From Sipunculus nudus (lineage: Eukaryota > Annelida > Sipuncula > Golfingiida > Sipunculidae): DNA of 64,000 nt. The notes below the pieces were generated by a model that searched no databases, was not told the origin of the DNA, and saw only the letters and a program-made list of their open reading frames with translations. This document shows positions 1-13,700 of the stretch, in pieces. The stretch spans positions 87,333,056 through 87,397,055 of the forward strand of contig CM049310.1 in assembly GCA_026874595.1 (NCBI GenBank). Direction: 5' to 3'. The translations under genes and the position numbers were made by a program. Positions within the stretch are counted from its first letter, which is position 1. Each line of letters starts with the position of its first letter.

Positions 1-1026
1 TTATTGTTAAAATAAAACTTTCATTAATTAAATAATAAATATTCCATGTTTACATTTGAATATTCAAATCATTATTTTTACTGTAGCCCATTCCATGTGT
101 TACTTAAAGTTAAAAGATTAATTTCACAGAAGCAGGTAGATATTTTATGTTAACTGTTAATGAAAAAATGAAATGATAAATAACTTGAGATCATTTTAAT
201 TGATGAACAAGAATTTCCATTCATTTGATGTTCCCTTCATCATTCCTTGTCAAACTGACAATTGTTAATATTTCTAAATGAGGGAAAATATATGTAATTC
301 ATATAATTTATAATGATAACTTTTAATGGCTTTATGAGGAATAGGTGCATTATACTGACGGGACTGAACTTTGGGGGGCTAAAAGAGCAAGTCAACCCAC
401 ATTTTGATTCAGAAAATATACGATTACATTCAAATTTGGTTCAGTGATTGCTCTCAAGCTTACTTTGGTTGGGATTGGTTTTGGTGTGTCTATCTGTTAA
501 GATAATTAAACAATAGGATCTTTCATTGTTGATATGATGAATAAGCACATTTAGGTGATGCAAGCTGGGGAAAAAACATACAGTAAGTACTCTTGGATAC
601 TGCTCTTAGGCTGTCTAATGTCAGCGGGCAAAAATGGCACTAGGTCGAAACCAGATAGATTAGATTCTCAAGATTGAGTACCATTGTAGTTAACAATGTA
701 GTTACCATTTTTGATCAAACTGATGGCAGAATGCTCAATGGCAGGACCAGAGTGTTTCAAGATAATGAAGAATACACACACCCTCACAATATATATAAAT
801 ATATATTTATATGAAAACTGTTGGATCAAGTATTGGTTTGGTTTAAAGTGAGGGCTTTGACCTGCTACTAAGCACTTTGAGGGGTTGGAGTTTGCGCGTC
901 ACCCCATTAAACATGGTCACCTTCATGGTCTGCCAGCATGACACAGACAGCGGGAAATCATGTGATACTTGTACATGAAACCTCCCAGGGGTCATGGATA
1001 AATTGATCAACTCATTTTATGAGCTC

Positions 1027-1087
<61 letters not shown>

Positions 1088-1088
1088 A
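1027..1088. repeat. (AT)n/(GT)n microsatellite
   Basis: About 50 bp of pure alternating AT runs into a short GT run. The open frames across it simply read Ile-Tyr repeats and are not genes. Confidence 0.95.
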
Positions 1089-1136
1089 TATTAATGTATA
1101 TATAAATATATTGGTAGGCCAAGGCAGATATGGGGT

Positions 1137-1285
1137 CTATTACAGTTGTTCTATTACTATTACTATTACTATTACTTTCAATTTCTGATATTACTATTAC
1201 TATTACTATTACCACATTTTATCTTCTATTACTATTACTATTACTATTACTGGGGTATCTATTACTATTACTATTACTATTACAT
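1137..1285. repeat. (TTACTA)n microsatellite cluster
   Basis: Four blocks of a TTACTA hexanucleotide repeat are separated by short unique spacers. A second cluster with the same motif lies at 3071-3231. Confidence 0.9.
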
Positions 1286-1486
1286 AAACTGATGGGAGGA
1301 TTCTAGACTTTGCGGAGCCATGAGTGCTATATAAACTAGCACTGCAATCACATTTTTATATTATATATTAATATTAGAAGCACCTATATCATCCAGTTAC
1401 CTACACAATTTTCTTATACTGTGTCTGTCATTAACAATAAGCCTAATGATACTGGAGATCTTAATTATTTCAGCTTCTTTAATTCT

Positions 1487-1488
<2 letters not shown>

Positions 1489-1541
<53 letters not shown>
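1489..1541. repeat. (AT)n microsatellite
   Basis: About 53 bp of uninterrupted AT dinucleotides. Confidence 0.95.
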
Positions 1542-1544
<3 letters not shown>

Positions 1545-3070
1545 AAATCTCAATGATTATTGGGGCGTTTCAATTCGAAATTATAAGATGATTGTATGAA
1601 CTCTTGAATACATGTAATTTAAAAGCAACCCATTGTAAAGACCTTGGCATATGTAAAATATTGATTTATAATTATATGCATACTTGTACATTTTTTTATT
1701 ATTTTCATATATATTTCACAAAAATATATTTTATAGTCCATACTTCTGTTAAAATTTAATCTTCTTTCGCATAATTAATAAATAAAGTTTTCAATGTAAC
1801 TAAAAATGGTCTCCAAAGGAATTATTCATGATTATGTCATATTAATATTTAGTATCAAAGCTGACTATTTAGTCCTTTATGTATGTATCAGGAGAGGAAT
1901 TTTGGTAGGGCTGTGTCCTGTTTCTACTGTTTACATCAAGATTCTGGACAGATTCTAAACTGGAGACAAAAGTACCCCATCTTCTCAAGTGTATATATGT
2001 TCATTTGGATATGATGCCATGTTTTATTTTATCACATAGTACATCTTAAGAGTGAACAGAGAGGTGGTTAACTTTACAATAATGGTAGCATGCATGGCTT
2101 TTATTCTTCAGGCATGCCCTTACTCATTGCAGCAAAACCAGCATTGGATAATTTAGGAATATGGAAAGTGATTTAAACTTTTATCAATTTTACAAAACAA
2201 ATAAAATATTATTTATATCACTTTCACAATTAATTTGGTATTCAACAATCGTCTACTTTAAATTTTGTACATAACAGGATCTGATTATTTGATATCAAAA
2301 TTTCAGATATTAAATAATAAAATATTAACAGTTACTTATATTCTCATATTATATAATCAAATAAATTAATATCTTAAAAAAATTGTTCATTTAATTTTCA
2401 AAATATAAATAACATTATTTTAGATACTGAATGAAGGTCTGCAAAATTGGTACTATGAAATAACAGACAAGTATTAAAAGAATTATTTTAAAAGAATATT
2501 TATATAAATTAAATAGATAATACATGTGCCTGCAGTATGACTTTATCAAAGTGATTATAGTACTGGTATGAGTTTATATAGCATTGTAGGCTTCCAAACG
2601 TTATGGGTAGTGAAAACACCATAAGCTTATCATGAACGTTTTGGGTCTGCACTGCAACTACATCTGGTTCCATATTCTATTTTTCTCAAATGTGTGTTAT
2701 TGCAAACTGTATGATTAAAATGCAAACTGGCTTGTGAAAATAAATCTAGGTACATTTCAGGATATGCATATGGATTGATGGATGTGAGATAAGATGTACA
2801 TGTCAATATAATAATACACAATTTATCTGTCTCATAACATCAAACATTCCTCTGTTTATCCATGGTTTACTAATCAAAGGTCAGATTGTGCCAGGTTACC
2901 TATTTGGCTGTGACCTGCTCTGTCTAGTACTCTTATGTAATTAGCACCAGTGGTCACCAGCAGTGTGGCAGCTAGCCCATGTTTGCCTAAACAATAGGCA
3001 CTTCCTGGACAAGAATTGAGTGTGTTCAGCATTATTTGCTGATATGCTTCATGATCAAGGGGCTCACAGG

Positions 3071-3231
3071 AAGTAATAGAAAGTAATATGTATTACTCTA
3101 TTACTTTGCCTTCTGTTTCTATTACTATTACTATTACAGCTAAAATTTTTGAGTCTATTACTATTACTATTACTATTACATGGAAAAAGCTGTAATAGTC
3201 TATTACTATTACTGTTACTTATTACTATTAC
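3071..3231. repeat. (TTACTA)n microsatellite cluster, second copy
   Basis: Several TTACTA blocks lie in tandem. The left edge also carries the reverse-complement form (AGTAATAGAAAGTAATA), so the motif occurs on both strands. Confidence 0.85.
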
Positions 3232-3578
3232 CCCATGTCTGGGCCAAGGACTTGTATGCTCTATAGAATGAGGATGAAAGTTACAGTGTGATAGAATGAT
3301 ATGTGAATTGTCATCTTAAATACATCTTAATTTTATACTTTTGTTTGCATTGGGTTAGGAATAATCCAGTAGCCATAATGGGTCATTAATACATAACGGT
3401 TCTGGAGTTCTTTTAAGATTTCAATTCAACATTGTGCCCCAAAAATATGCTTTGCTTGGGCCTGAAAAGGTTGAATTTTGACCCTATAATCCATATTTTT
3501 GCTTATGCTCATCACAATCATTGCTATGTGGTTTGCTGCCATTTTCTGTCTCAGATTGTAGTATAATCAACAAGGGAA

Positions 3579-3812
3579 ACATGGTGGCATAATGGTTAGG
3601 CCTCTGGACTTGTGCCAACAACTGAGCAAGGTTGTGGGTTAGCATCCAGCTCTTACCACCGTCTGTGCTGGTACTCCCAGCCAAAGGTCTTTACCACAAA
3701 GGTGCACTCTCTCGACCAAGGAGTGAATGTCAACTGATCATGGGTGACATACAATATAGGAATATCCTTCTAGCAACTGTTATGGCTGCTTGGGTTGTAT
3801 GTTGCCAAATAA
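3579..3812 (+). mobile_element. tRNA-derived SINE-like element
   Basis: An A-box-like TGGCATAATGG at 3585-3595 is followed about 41 bp later by a degenerate B-box GGTTAGCATCC at 3637-3647, which is the spacing of an internal RNA polymerase III promoter. A second copy on the minus strand near 59107-59184 shares TAATGGTTAG, four variable bases, then CTGGACTTGTG, so this is a dispersed family and not a single tRNA gene. The 3' limit is approximate. Confidence 0.6.
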
Positions 3813-4489
3813 GTTAATTGAGATATCCAGTCTTATTCTTAAAAAATGCCAGGTGCCATAACTTTCTAAAACAGCAATGTCAGCTAATGGTGTGATCCAC
3901 CCATCAGCACTTATGCATCTGACTAAGCATGCTAAAAAAAGGATTATTTAACTTTCATACTTTTGCAAAGTATGACATTTGTTTTCTCAGTTTTGCAGGA
4001 GTCCATGATATAGTTTTAGAGGGAAAATATCTTCAAAAATTTGCTGTTGAAAAAAACAATAAATTCAATGTTGGTGGTAAAATTTTGATTTTAAAATATC
4101 TAAATGAATATATCAGGACATTTAAAACAATCAAGTTTTGTTATGTCAATAATATTAATACCTTAATTTGAATATTTTGGCATGGATGAAAAAAAGCGTT
4201 ATTCCTCTATCAACTTTTCTGGTAAATGCTCCCTTTGCCATCAAACTCTCTGCATTTGGATTTCCTCCCGGACGCATTCATTCAAGTACTCATACAAAAG
4301 ACACATAATCAAACTCTAACAGGTTTATTCCTCCCAGTTTCTTGAAACTGCTCATGGCTGCTGCCATTTTTCATACACTAAAACCTTGATGTCACTTGCC
4401 AAAATATGGGTTTACCCCTAGTTTTATTAAATAGACAGGTAAGAAAAAATGAGTTTTGTCTGACCCTGTTCTGTTGTATCTCACATCAG

Positions 4490-4586
4490 GAGACAAACAT
4501 CAGTTGATTGACGGATCTCTTCATGATGAGCCGGAGCACACGGAAAAGAGGGAATTCTCTCCACTCAACATACAGGAGGAGGAAAG
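4490..4586 (+). CDS. GGT7: GGT7-like visible exon 1: cytoplasmic tail
   Basis: The exon follows acceptor TCACATCAG and ends at donor GTGAGT. It starts two bases into a codon and reads [16 protein letters not shown], a charged cytoplasmic segment. The other two frames hit stops or fail to join exon 2 in frame. Confidence 0.75.
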
Positions 4587-4700
4587 GTGAGTCATCAGAG
4601 TGCAGCTTACCTCAGCCAACAGTCATTGGGGGGATTAAAAAGCCAGCCTGTTGTCACTCTGCATTTAATAAGGCGTAATAATATGCATAGAAAACTATAT

Positions 4701-4745
<45 letters not shown>

Positions 4746-7700
4746 AATAAATATAATATATTTAAATTACTGAAAACAAGGCTTATTTTGTGAGTAAAAC
4801 TTACATGGTAAGAGTTAAATAGGCAAAAATGGAGCTATAAACAGTTGTTTGGTATTTGGTTTGATTTTCTTATTCTGTACCAAAGACTGTATTTAAAATA
4901 TTAGACCTGTAGCTAGATAAGTGGATATGTTACAGGACATTAGGAAACTATCTATTGTCATCATAATTTCAAAATTATTCGGTCAGTCAAAATTAATAAT
5001 GCCCTGGCCAGGTCTCAAGGTGCCAAGACATGGATTTCTAACTTCAGATAACATATTTACCATTATTTTAATTAATTTTATTCAATTTATGATGTTATTT
5101 ATAATATGTCCATTTAAACTGAAACTGTCCACTCATGAATATAAACCAATACCATGGAGAACCAGTCTTTTGTAACCAAGACTGCTTTCATAATTTCAAG
5201 TAGGGCCTGGTATTTTACAGCATAAAATAAGATATCATTTATTGCGATTGGGATTTTTGGTGTCAAACAACTTATATTTGGCATTGTTAAGGAAAAATAA
5301 TACTGTTCAAATAAGCATCTGGATAACAACTAGAAAAATAAATATTCATACATAATATGCTTTTTAAACAAATGCACTGCACTTGGTATGATTGAGGCCC
5401 TAAAGTGTTTCTTTTCCTTATCATTTCCATTAAGGTCCTTAATTTTGATGCATGTCTGCCTTATTAACACTTTAAACTCTCTTATTGGTTTTTCAGTATT
5501 CAGCTTGATCACAAATTTTCATAATTTTACTTAATCTTAATTAAATGTTTCAGTGAAGCAAAGAAAGGTGAGGGGTTGAAGGTGATTATAGCATCATCCA
5601 TCATCTTTGCGATCTCCGTTACCATCGCTCTCATCATCACTATCTACTTTGGGCCACCTCAGGTCAGTAACACAGAGTCCTAAACTAAGGCAAAAAAATA
5701 AAAGGTATGGTTCTCAGGCACCACCCACAACAAATTCAACCATCGGCATAAACAATTTTATTTTGATTTTCTTCTTTCAAGAAGATAAATTAATACAATT
5801 TTGATAAGATATCCTTTGTTATTTAGTGCTATTACCTGTTTAGAAAAAATTATGTTATTTTCATGCTTTTCCCTGATTTTATGACATTTATATGGAAACA
5901 TACAAAAAAAGGTAAAAAATAAAATTTCACCTGCTTGCACTCATTTCTGAAAAAAAGTGTCAGAGAACCATACTTTTTTTTGCCTAAATTTAAAGCCTTG
6001 GGGCTTGAACATCACCATAGTAGAGATTAATAGATATTCATGAATATTCATGACTGGAAACTTAGTGTGTTTTTAATAGAATGGTGTCAAAGGTTGAAAA
6101 GGTGATTTTCCTGACTTTATTCAGGTTGATTCAGACATGAGGACTATAATATTACACAAGAGTTGAACTTCTTAGTGCTATAAAGGTTGCTTTTTTTAAG
6201 ATTGTCTTCCAAAGGAATAGTATATAACAGATGAAGAAGTAATTGCTGCATGACAAAATGATGACTGCGTGATTCAGACAGAATCTTGGGATTTGTATTC
6301 CATGGGAATCAAAATTTATATTTTATTTCTTGTAATTGAATGTATATTTTTAAATATATGGTCTAATATATATTTGCTTTTAAATACAGCCAGAACTTAA
6401 TTTTGTACTTGTATTTTGAGTTTGTGATTTAGTATCTGTAATTCAGGACATACAGATATTTAAGAATTTGTATTGCCTTGGTATATCTCTAATTTCTGTG
6501 TGACCCAGAATTTGATTTCGCTGAGTATTTTGCTCTGTTTTTTATGTCCTATAAATGAATTTGTATTTGATTTTCTGTATTTGAATTTACATCTAATGCT
6601 CTGTGTTTAAATTTCTGTTTACACTTTACTAGATAGAATAGTTTATGGGGACATATTTTGGAATACACAAGAACCCTTCATTTATGATTTTATCTGCTGT
6701 TGTGGCAAAAATGAACATTTTTAAACCAACTGGATCAACAGAGCATAGGTAAAAGAGGTGCAGTGATTATCCATGCCATTAAACAATAAACAATTTTCTT
6801 TTTACATCTGCCGCTTTTTAGCGAACCTGTGAGCTTATGCGATGGTGTGGCGTCGTCTGTCGTCCATCGTCTGTACGTTAACCCATACTAACTTGAAAAC
6901 GGCAAGAGTTAGCATCACAAAATTTTATGCAAAAAATTAGTCATCTGAAAAACTCTTTTGGATTTTGCTTATTTTTTGGCTCACTGCATTTTCTTAGATT
7001 TTATAGGGAAAAAGCTAAAAAAGCTTTAAAAATCTTCTTCTCTGAAACTGTTCAGCCAAATTGTCCAATATTTCACAGAAATGATCCCTGGAACAATCTC
7101 TCTCAAGTTTGTTTGAATGGTTAAGTTCAGTGATTTTTGGCTGAGTTACAGCTAGTTGAACTTAGTCACCTGTCCAAAAAAGCATACTAAAATTACAATC
7201 TTAGAAACAGCTGGAGCTATCATCACCAAATTTTATGCCAATGTTGGTCACATGAGTCATATCTTAAATTGAGATATTGGTGGCGCCACCTGCATCGGCC
7301 TTTTTTGTACGGGGGTCATCAGTGCCAGTATCATACTGACAGCTACAAATAACTTCTTCTCTGAAACGATATGACCAAATTGTTTAATATCGCACAATGG
7401 TCTCAGTTCAGTGACTTTTGGCTAAGTTAAGGAAGCTGAATTTAGTCATATACAATAACAGCCCATTTTAGCTAAGTGGCTACAAAAATCTTCTTCTCAA
7501 AAACCACTTGGCCAAAGTCTTAAATCTCACACATTAATTATCCTTAGATGTTGATAATTCAAGTTTGTTCAAATGGTTTTGGTTCAGTGATTTTTGGCTG
7601 AGTTATGGGTAGCTTAACTTAGCCATTTTGCTGTATTTTCCCATATGAGTTATAAACCTGCAAAACATTTTTAGACTGATGCCACTGAGGCCAATTTGTT

Positions 7701-10700
7701 TAATATTTTACAAGAATAGTCCCCTGAATAATTCTTATAATGATTATCTTTTATGGTTCCAAAGAATGAATTATGGCTGAATTATAACGATAGAATTAAG
7801 TCATTTTACCATATATGGTAGCTGTGTAAAGCAGATTCATCTAGCCTAGCACCAGTTTATCAGCATCCCTTACATCATGCCTCTAATCCTTCAGATTTCA
7901 GGTTATCTATGGTTAATATTGACAAGAATGTTTTTTAAAAGCTTTTAAAAAATGTAGATTTATGATTTTAGATATACTTCATACCAGGCAATGTTAACAA
8001 TCACAGGTATACAGCTCTCTGTGGGTATATAAAGACGGCTATACATAGATTATAAATGATTGGTATCCATACTCAACTTAATTCAAGATTTTGCCATCAG
8101 TGAGATGTGTTTGCATTCAATATGCATCTGTAGTAATTTTTAGTGAGCCTGTGAGCTAATTTGATGTTGTGGCGGCGTCCATAGTCCATCTTCTATAAGT
8201 TAACCCATACTATTCGAAAATGACTGGAGCTAGCATCATGAAATGTAATGTAAAAAATTAGCCATCTGAAAACTCTGCATTTTCTTAGATTTAAATGAGA
8301 AAAAAAATTTAAAATCTTCTCCGATGAAACGGTCAAGCCAAATTGTTCAGTATTTCACAGAAATTATCTTTTATATCATATCTTACAAGTTTGTTCGAAT
8401 GATTCAAGTATGATATAAAAGATTAAAAAGTATTTTAGCCAAAGTCTTTCAGTATGTGTAAACAGATTTACCAACAGGTCAAGATTGTGTCTGTAATTAT
8501 AAATAGGTTGAGAAACTGCCAACTGTTTAATTTTTGGCAACAGATCAAGAGTTCATTCAGTGCAGCCAGATATAGGTCAAGAGTTCAATCAGTGCAGCCA
8601 AGCACAAGGCATGTGATCACCTCATGGGTGACATGTGAACACCTCATGGGCACCATGTGATAACCTCATAGGTAGCATGTGATCAACTCATGAGTATGAT
8701 GTGATCACCTCATGTGTGTCATGCCCCTCAGAGCTGCATTTGGAGCCAATCTGAGAGCTTGTGCAATGGTGTGGCTACTATTTCAGATTAGGCAACAGGT
8801 CAAGAGTTCACTCAGTGCAGCCAGGTATAGGTCAGGAGTTCACTCTGTGCAGTAGCTGCATTCTATTTATAGCAGTGGTAGACTGCCCTCTGCATCAGAT
8901 TTGGCACCAAAGTTCAGCCTGGATCTATTTATAGCTTTGGCAGACTGCCAACTGTGTCAGATTATGCAACAGGTCAAGAGTTCACTCAGTGCAGCCAGGT
9001 ACAGGTCAAAAGTTTACTCAGTCTAGCCAGGTGCAGGTCATGAGTTCACTCAGTGCAGTAGCCTGAGCAAGCAATTTGTCACAGTTCACTCGGGGCAACT
9101 GCCTTTCTCACCTAAGCCTGGTCAGCCCCATGCATCAGACTCAAGGTAAGTTTGATGTATTGGCCTAATATAATGACCTGTCTATGTGTCTTTGATGGCT
9201 GTCTCGCTCACAAGGTGTCGCCACTTACAATGACTTTTGCACAGTTTGTGTCCCTGCGTTTTCTCAGGAGGGGTTTGATATATCAGTTTGAAATTGGGCA
9301 TATGTATATATCTCTGATAGCTTTGTTGTATACAAGACTGGTGGTGCCAGCTACAATCATTTTTGTGTTGTGTGCACCCATGCCAGAATTTCAGCAGTGA
9401 TCTTTGTGTAATTGTTTCATATTCAAAATAGTTAGTACTTGCATTGTTCATATACATGAAAAGTAATTGTCCAGCATTGAAGCATTATACCAGGTGTATT
9501 CCCAATGCACAGGTTCGCATTAGGTCTGTAGGCCTTGTTCATTTTCATATGATGAAGCTGCCCTACATAAATATTGTAAAATGCATGTGCTTGAAAATTG
9601 TTTTGAGTGAGGCTTTGATACTTTCAAAGCTTCTTACTTGTCCAGCATCACTGCATCCTTGAAATGGCCAAAGTTTGCTTTCAAAATTGCCTCTTTAGTT
9701 AGTTTCCAAAAATGATGTTTAGATTTCAAATAAGAACTAATTTTGTCTCCCCTCCCATGGGGAGAAGACATACAGTGTTACATCTGTCATTGGCGATGTT
9801 GTCGTCATCGTCTGGCCACATCTTTGTCATTTCTTGGAACATGATAACTTTTGAACAACTCAACATTTATTCATGAAACTGAAATTTTGATTGTTTCTGC
9901 CAATATCTCAGACAAGTATAAAAATCAGTGACCTTGACCTTCATCATCAAGCTCAAATAGGCAGAAATAGAATTTTTTTGTGAGTCTCATAAGGTTGGAA
10001 GTATTGCATATTTTTTCCTCAAATTTTGAACACTTGGTGACCTTGACCTGGATCATCAAGTTCAAATCAGCCAGAATAGAAATTATTTGTGAATGTTATG
10101 ACTTTTAATAAAACTCAATATTTTTGTGAAATTCGACTCATGAAACGTTTCTACAAAAATCTCTGAAGTTTTCAAAACTGGTGACCTTGACCTTCTGTGG
10201 CTTTTAAAGTAGTGTGTTTTTTTTTCCTCAAATTGGGGAAAGAGAGGCCAAAAGGGAGGGGAGACATACCTCAATCTAGTATCATATGTTGTTGACAGGT
10301 GGCGATGCATGGTGCTGTGGCCTGTGAGCATAGCGTCTGTTCTAAGATTGGTACAGACATGCTGAGGAAGGGAGGACATGCGGTAGATGCTGCAGTTGCT
10401 GCTGCATTTTGTCTGGGTGTGGTCAAACCAGAGAGCTCTGGTATTGGAGGGTAAGAGGTCAAATTTCAAATGTCATAGGTCAGATAAATCTGATCTCCCT
10501 AAATATATGTACTTTGATTATGTTAAGGTTCACAACAGTTATAAGGTGGTCTCTATTAAATTGAGTACAGTGTATGCTCTTTATGGTACTGCAATTGACA
10601 TAACCCAAATTTCTTAAACAGATCCACACAAGACTGTGTTTACAATGTCAAAGACAGATGTAATATATCTTACAGGATTCAATCTTTATTACAGTCATTA

Positions 10701-13700
10701 GCTTATCCTAACTATTGTTTATTTTTTACTTGAATACAAGTTTTGCTTTATACTAAAAATGACATATGGTGCTTTAATATTTAATGACAACTGGCTCAAC
10801 AATTGAAATATTAAAATGTTACAGAACAACACACATGTGCAGTGAATATTTGCAGAGGCCATAAGAATAACCTGCCTGAAGATAAGTTGTAAATTGATCT
10901 TTAAGAAATCAGAAAAAAACTTTTTTCTTCAAACCCTTCCATTACCATATATGTTATTAACAGAATCATCTTGGATTTGTTGATATTCTAGGAAAATCGA
11001 AACATTTTGTAATGTCTGACTCTATTGATCACAGAAACATGGTAGTGGAGGGTGTCAGGCCAGAGCAGCAAACTGCTTCATGCATGTAATAAGCCCTTAG
11101 AAATTTAATTTGAAATATCTATGGATTTATGGAATAATAAAGAAAATGGCCCCCCTCAGGACACACTTTGCATCATTGGCTACATTAAAAAGACCAAACA
11201 CATTCTGTGACAAAAGTGCAGCCACTATCAACTATGATATATATTTTAGATTTGATATACGAATGGCCCGATGGAAATATCTTCAGTATCATGATGAGGG
11301 TAACCTCACAAAAAGAATATATTCTTATTATTACTAATGAATCTTTGTTTTGGGTCTTCAAGGATTAATCAATTAGTCATAACCTGTTGATTAGATATTA
11401 GAGCAAACACTTGAGATTCTATCAAGACTTCACCAATTTGCTGATGAGGGCCAGGTGGGATTTGAACTAGGGACCTTCAACTCAGTAGTTCATCACATTA
11501 TTTGCAGGTCTACATCCGATCCCACATAAACAAGTATAAAAGTTTTTTTGTGGAATACACAAATTTTTATTTCAAGTATTGGCTGATTACGATAAAATAT
11601 ATGCACCTTTTAAGAGCATTACATTTGATTCTGGTATGGATAACTATTAGTAGGAATCATTGTAAAATCATTTTTGATAATTAAAAGGTAAAAAATTACT
11701 GATTGTTGTTTATTAATCAATTATTTCATGTACCATCCATATAACAGTGATATATGCTGTATAGAAATAGGAATTAGACCTAAAATTTGACTGTGTATGT
11801 TCAGTCTAACTTGTACATCACGTTGATAGGCCAAGGTAATGGTATGCAGGTTGTTGACACTTATTCATTGCACAAGGTTAAATTTTGGTACTGTTCTCTG
11901 TTTTGTGCCCCATCATTCTTATATATCTGACAAGAAGACTTTCATCTGGATAATCTAATTTCTTTAGACATACCTACCTAATCATTGGTAATTGATTATG
12001 CAATAATACAATTGATTTAATCAATTATGAAAGAAAGGGACTAATCATTGATATAATTGATCAGTTTGCACATCACTGTGGATAACTACTGCTCTTTATT
12101 TCAGAGGTGGTTTTATGGTCATCCATGATCACAGACACGTCAGGTCAGAGGTCATCGACTTCCGCTCAGTGGCTCCCTCTGATGTTAAACCTGATATGTT
12201 CACTGACTATACAAAAGCCTTTAAGGTAAAGTTTGTCCATTCTGTCCGGAAATATTTTTGAAACCCCTAAAACTATTTCATGAAACAGAAATTTTAGTAA
12301 GATTTCATTTACTTTAAGCCTGATCGTATATACATTTTCAATGAAGTGGGGCTGACATACATTTTCAGTTAGGTGTGGCTGACTTGTTTACATTTTAGTT
12401 GAGTGGAGTTGACTCTAAACCTTTTAAATTCAGTGGAGTTTACTGTATACATTCTCATTTTAGTTGGGATAGCTGTATACATTCTCAGTTGATTGATGCT
12501 GACTGTGTACATTGTCAGTTAAATACAGCTAACTGTATACATTTTCAGTTAAGTACTGACTCTATACATTTTCAGTTAAGTACAGCTGACTGTATACATT
12601 TTCATTTAAGTACTGACTCTATACATTTTCAGTTAAGTACAGCTGACTGTATACATTTGCAGTTGAGTACAGCTGACTATACATTTTCAGTTAAGTTCAG
12701 CTGACTGTATACATTTTCAGTTAAGTTCAGCTGACTGTATACATTTTCAGTTAAGTTCAGCTGAGTGTATACATTTTCAGTTAAGTACAGCTGACTGTAT
12801 ACATTTTCAGTTAAGTACAGCTGACTGTATACATTTTCAATCAAATCGAGATGACTATATATTTTCAATTGAGTTAAACTGATGATGTGCATTTTCAATC
12901 AAGTGTAGATAAGTGTTCATGTATTCTGTTTATAGGGTGGTTTGTCTGTGGCAGTACCAGGAGCTGTGCGAGGAATGGAGAAAGCTCATGCCAAATATGG
13001 ACAGTAAGTAGATCTCACTCATCCTGTACATTAGGGCTACCCCAGCATGTAAATAAGCTCTCTGCAGAGGATTGCATGACTGCAAAAAAAGTTCTTTGTT
13101 TTAGCAGTTAAATGGCAATTTCTTATCAGCAGATCTATCTTTGCTCAATTTGCAAGAATATTTTAAATTTTTCTTTTTCTTTTCTGTTTTGCTTTTTAAT
13201 TATACAAAAATCTAATTTGATAGCTTCCATAAATTGTTTAAAGATAAATACTTGTAAATTAGATACTAATCTAAATTAATTAATTGTATGTTGGATAAAT
13301 ATTTAAATTAAATCACCGTAGGGAGATACTTATTTAGATTAAATACCTATGAGGAAGATAATATTTAAGATTATTGAGATTGGGATAAATACTTAAGATA
13401 AATACCTGTGAAGTATAGATATCTGAGATAATACTTATATAGTAGATATATAAAATAAATACCTGTGGGTTACATATCTGTTACCATGGATACCGGAAGG
13501 TTAGATACCTGAGATAGTGGTAAATACCGGTAGAGCAGATGCCTAACATAGCTGAGGGGGAGTACCATGGCATCAGGAAACTGAGATGACTGTGTTTACT
13601 GTTTCCACACAGGTTGAGATGACTGTGTTTCTATTTCCACACAGTTTGAGATGACTGTGTTTACTATTTCCACACAGTTTGAAATGACTGTGTTTACTAT

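Larger units (their letters stand above)
1..4489. other. Non-coding stretch upstream of the first visible GGT7-like exon
   Basis: I see no supportable exon here. The first readable exon of the GGT7-like gene starts in the middle of a codon and has no methionine in frame, so at least one upstream coding exon must exist, either hidden here or left of the window. The stretch is AT-rich and holds two AT microsatellites, two clusters of TTACTA repeats, a tRNA-derived SINE near 3580, and at about 365-510 a fragment resembling the short element at 23080-23488. It is probably 5' flank or intron 0 of the gene. Confidence 0.6.

Noticed and set aside
1012-1215. Ile-Tyr repeat open frames over AT microsatellites here and at 4700, 35000 and 46340
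   Set aside because: They are pure microsatellite translations.
4532-4586. ATG at 4532 as the start codon of the GGT7-like protein
   Set aside because: Its frame meets a stop soon after joining exon 2; only the frame without a methionine reads into the membrane helix.
11430-11490. Minus-strand tRNA gene
   Set aside because: Only a B-box-like AGTTCAAATCCCACC is present. No A-box or cloverleaf could be built.
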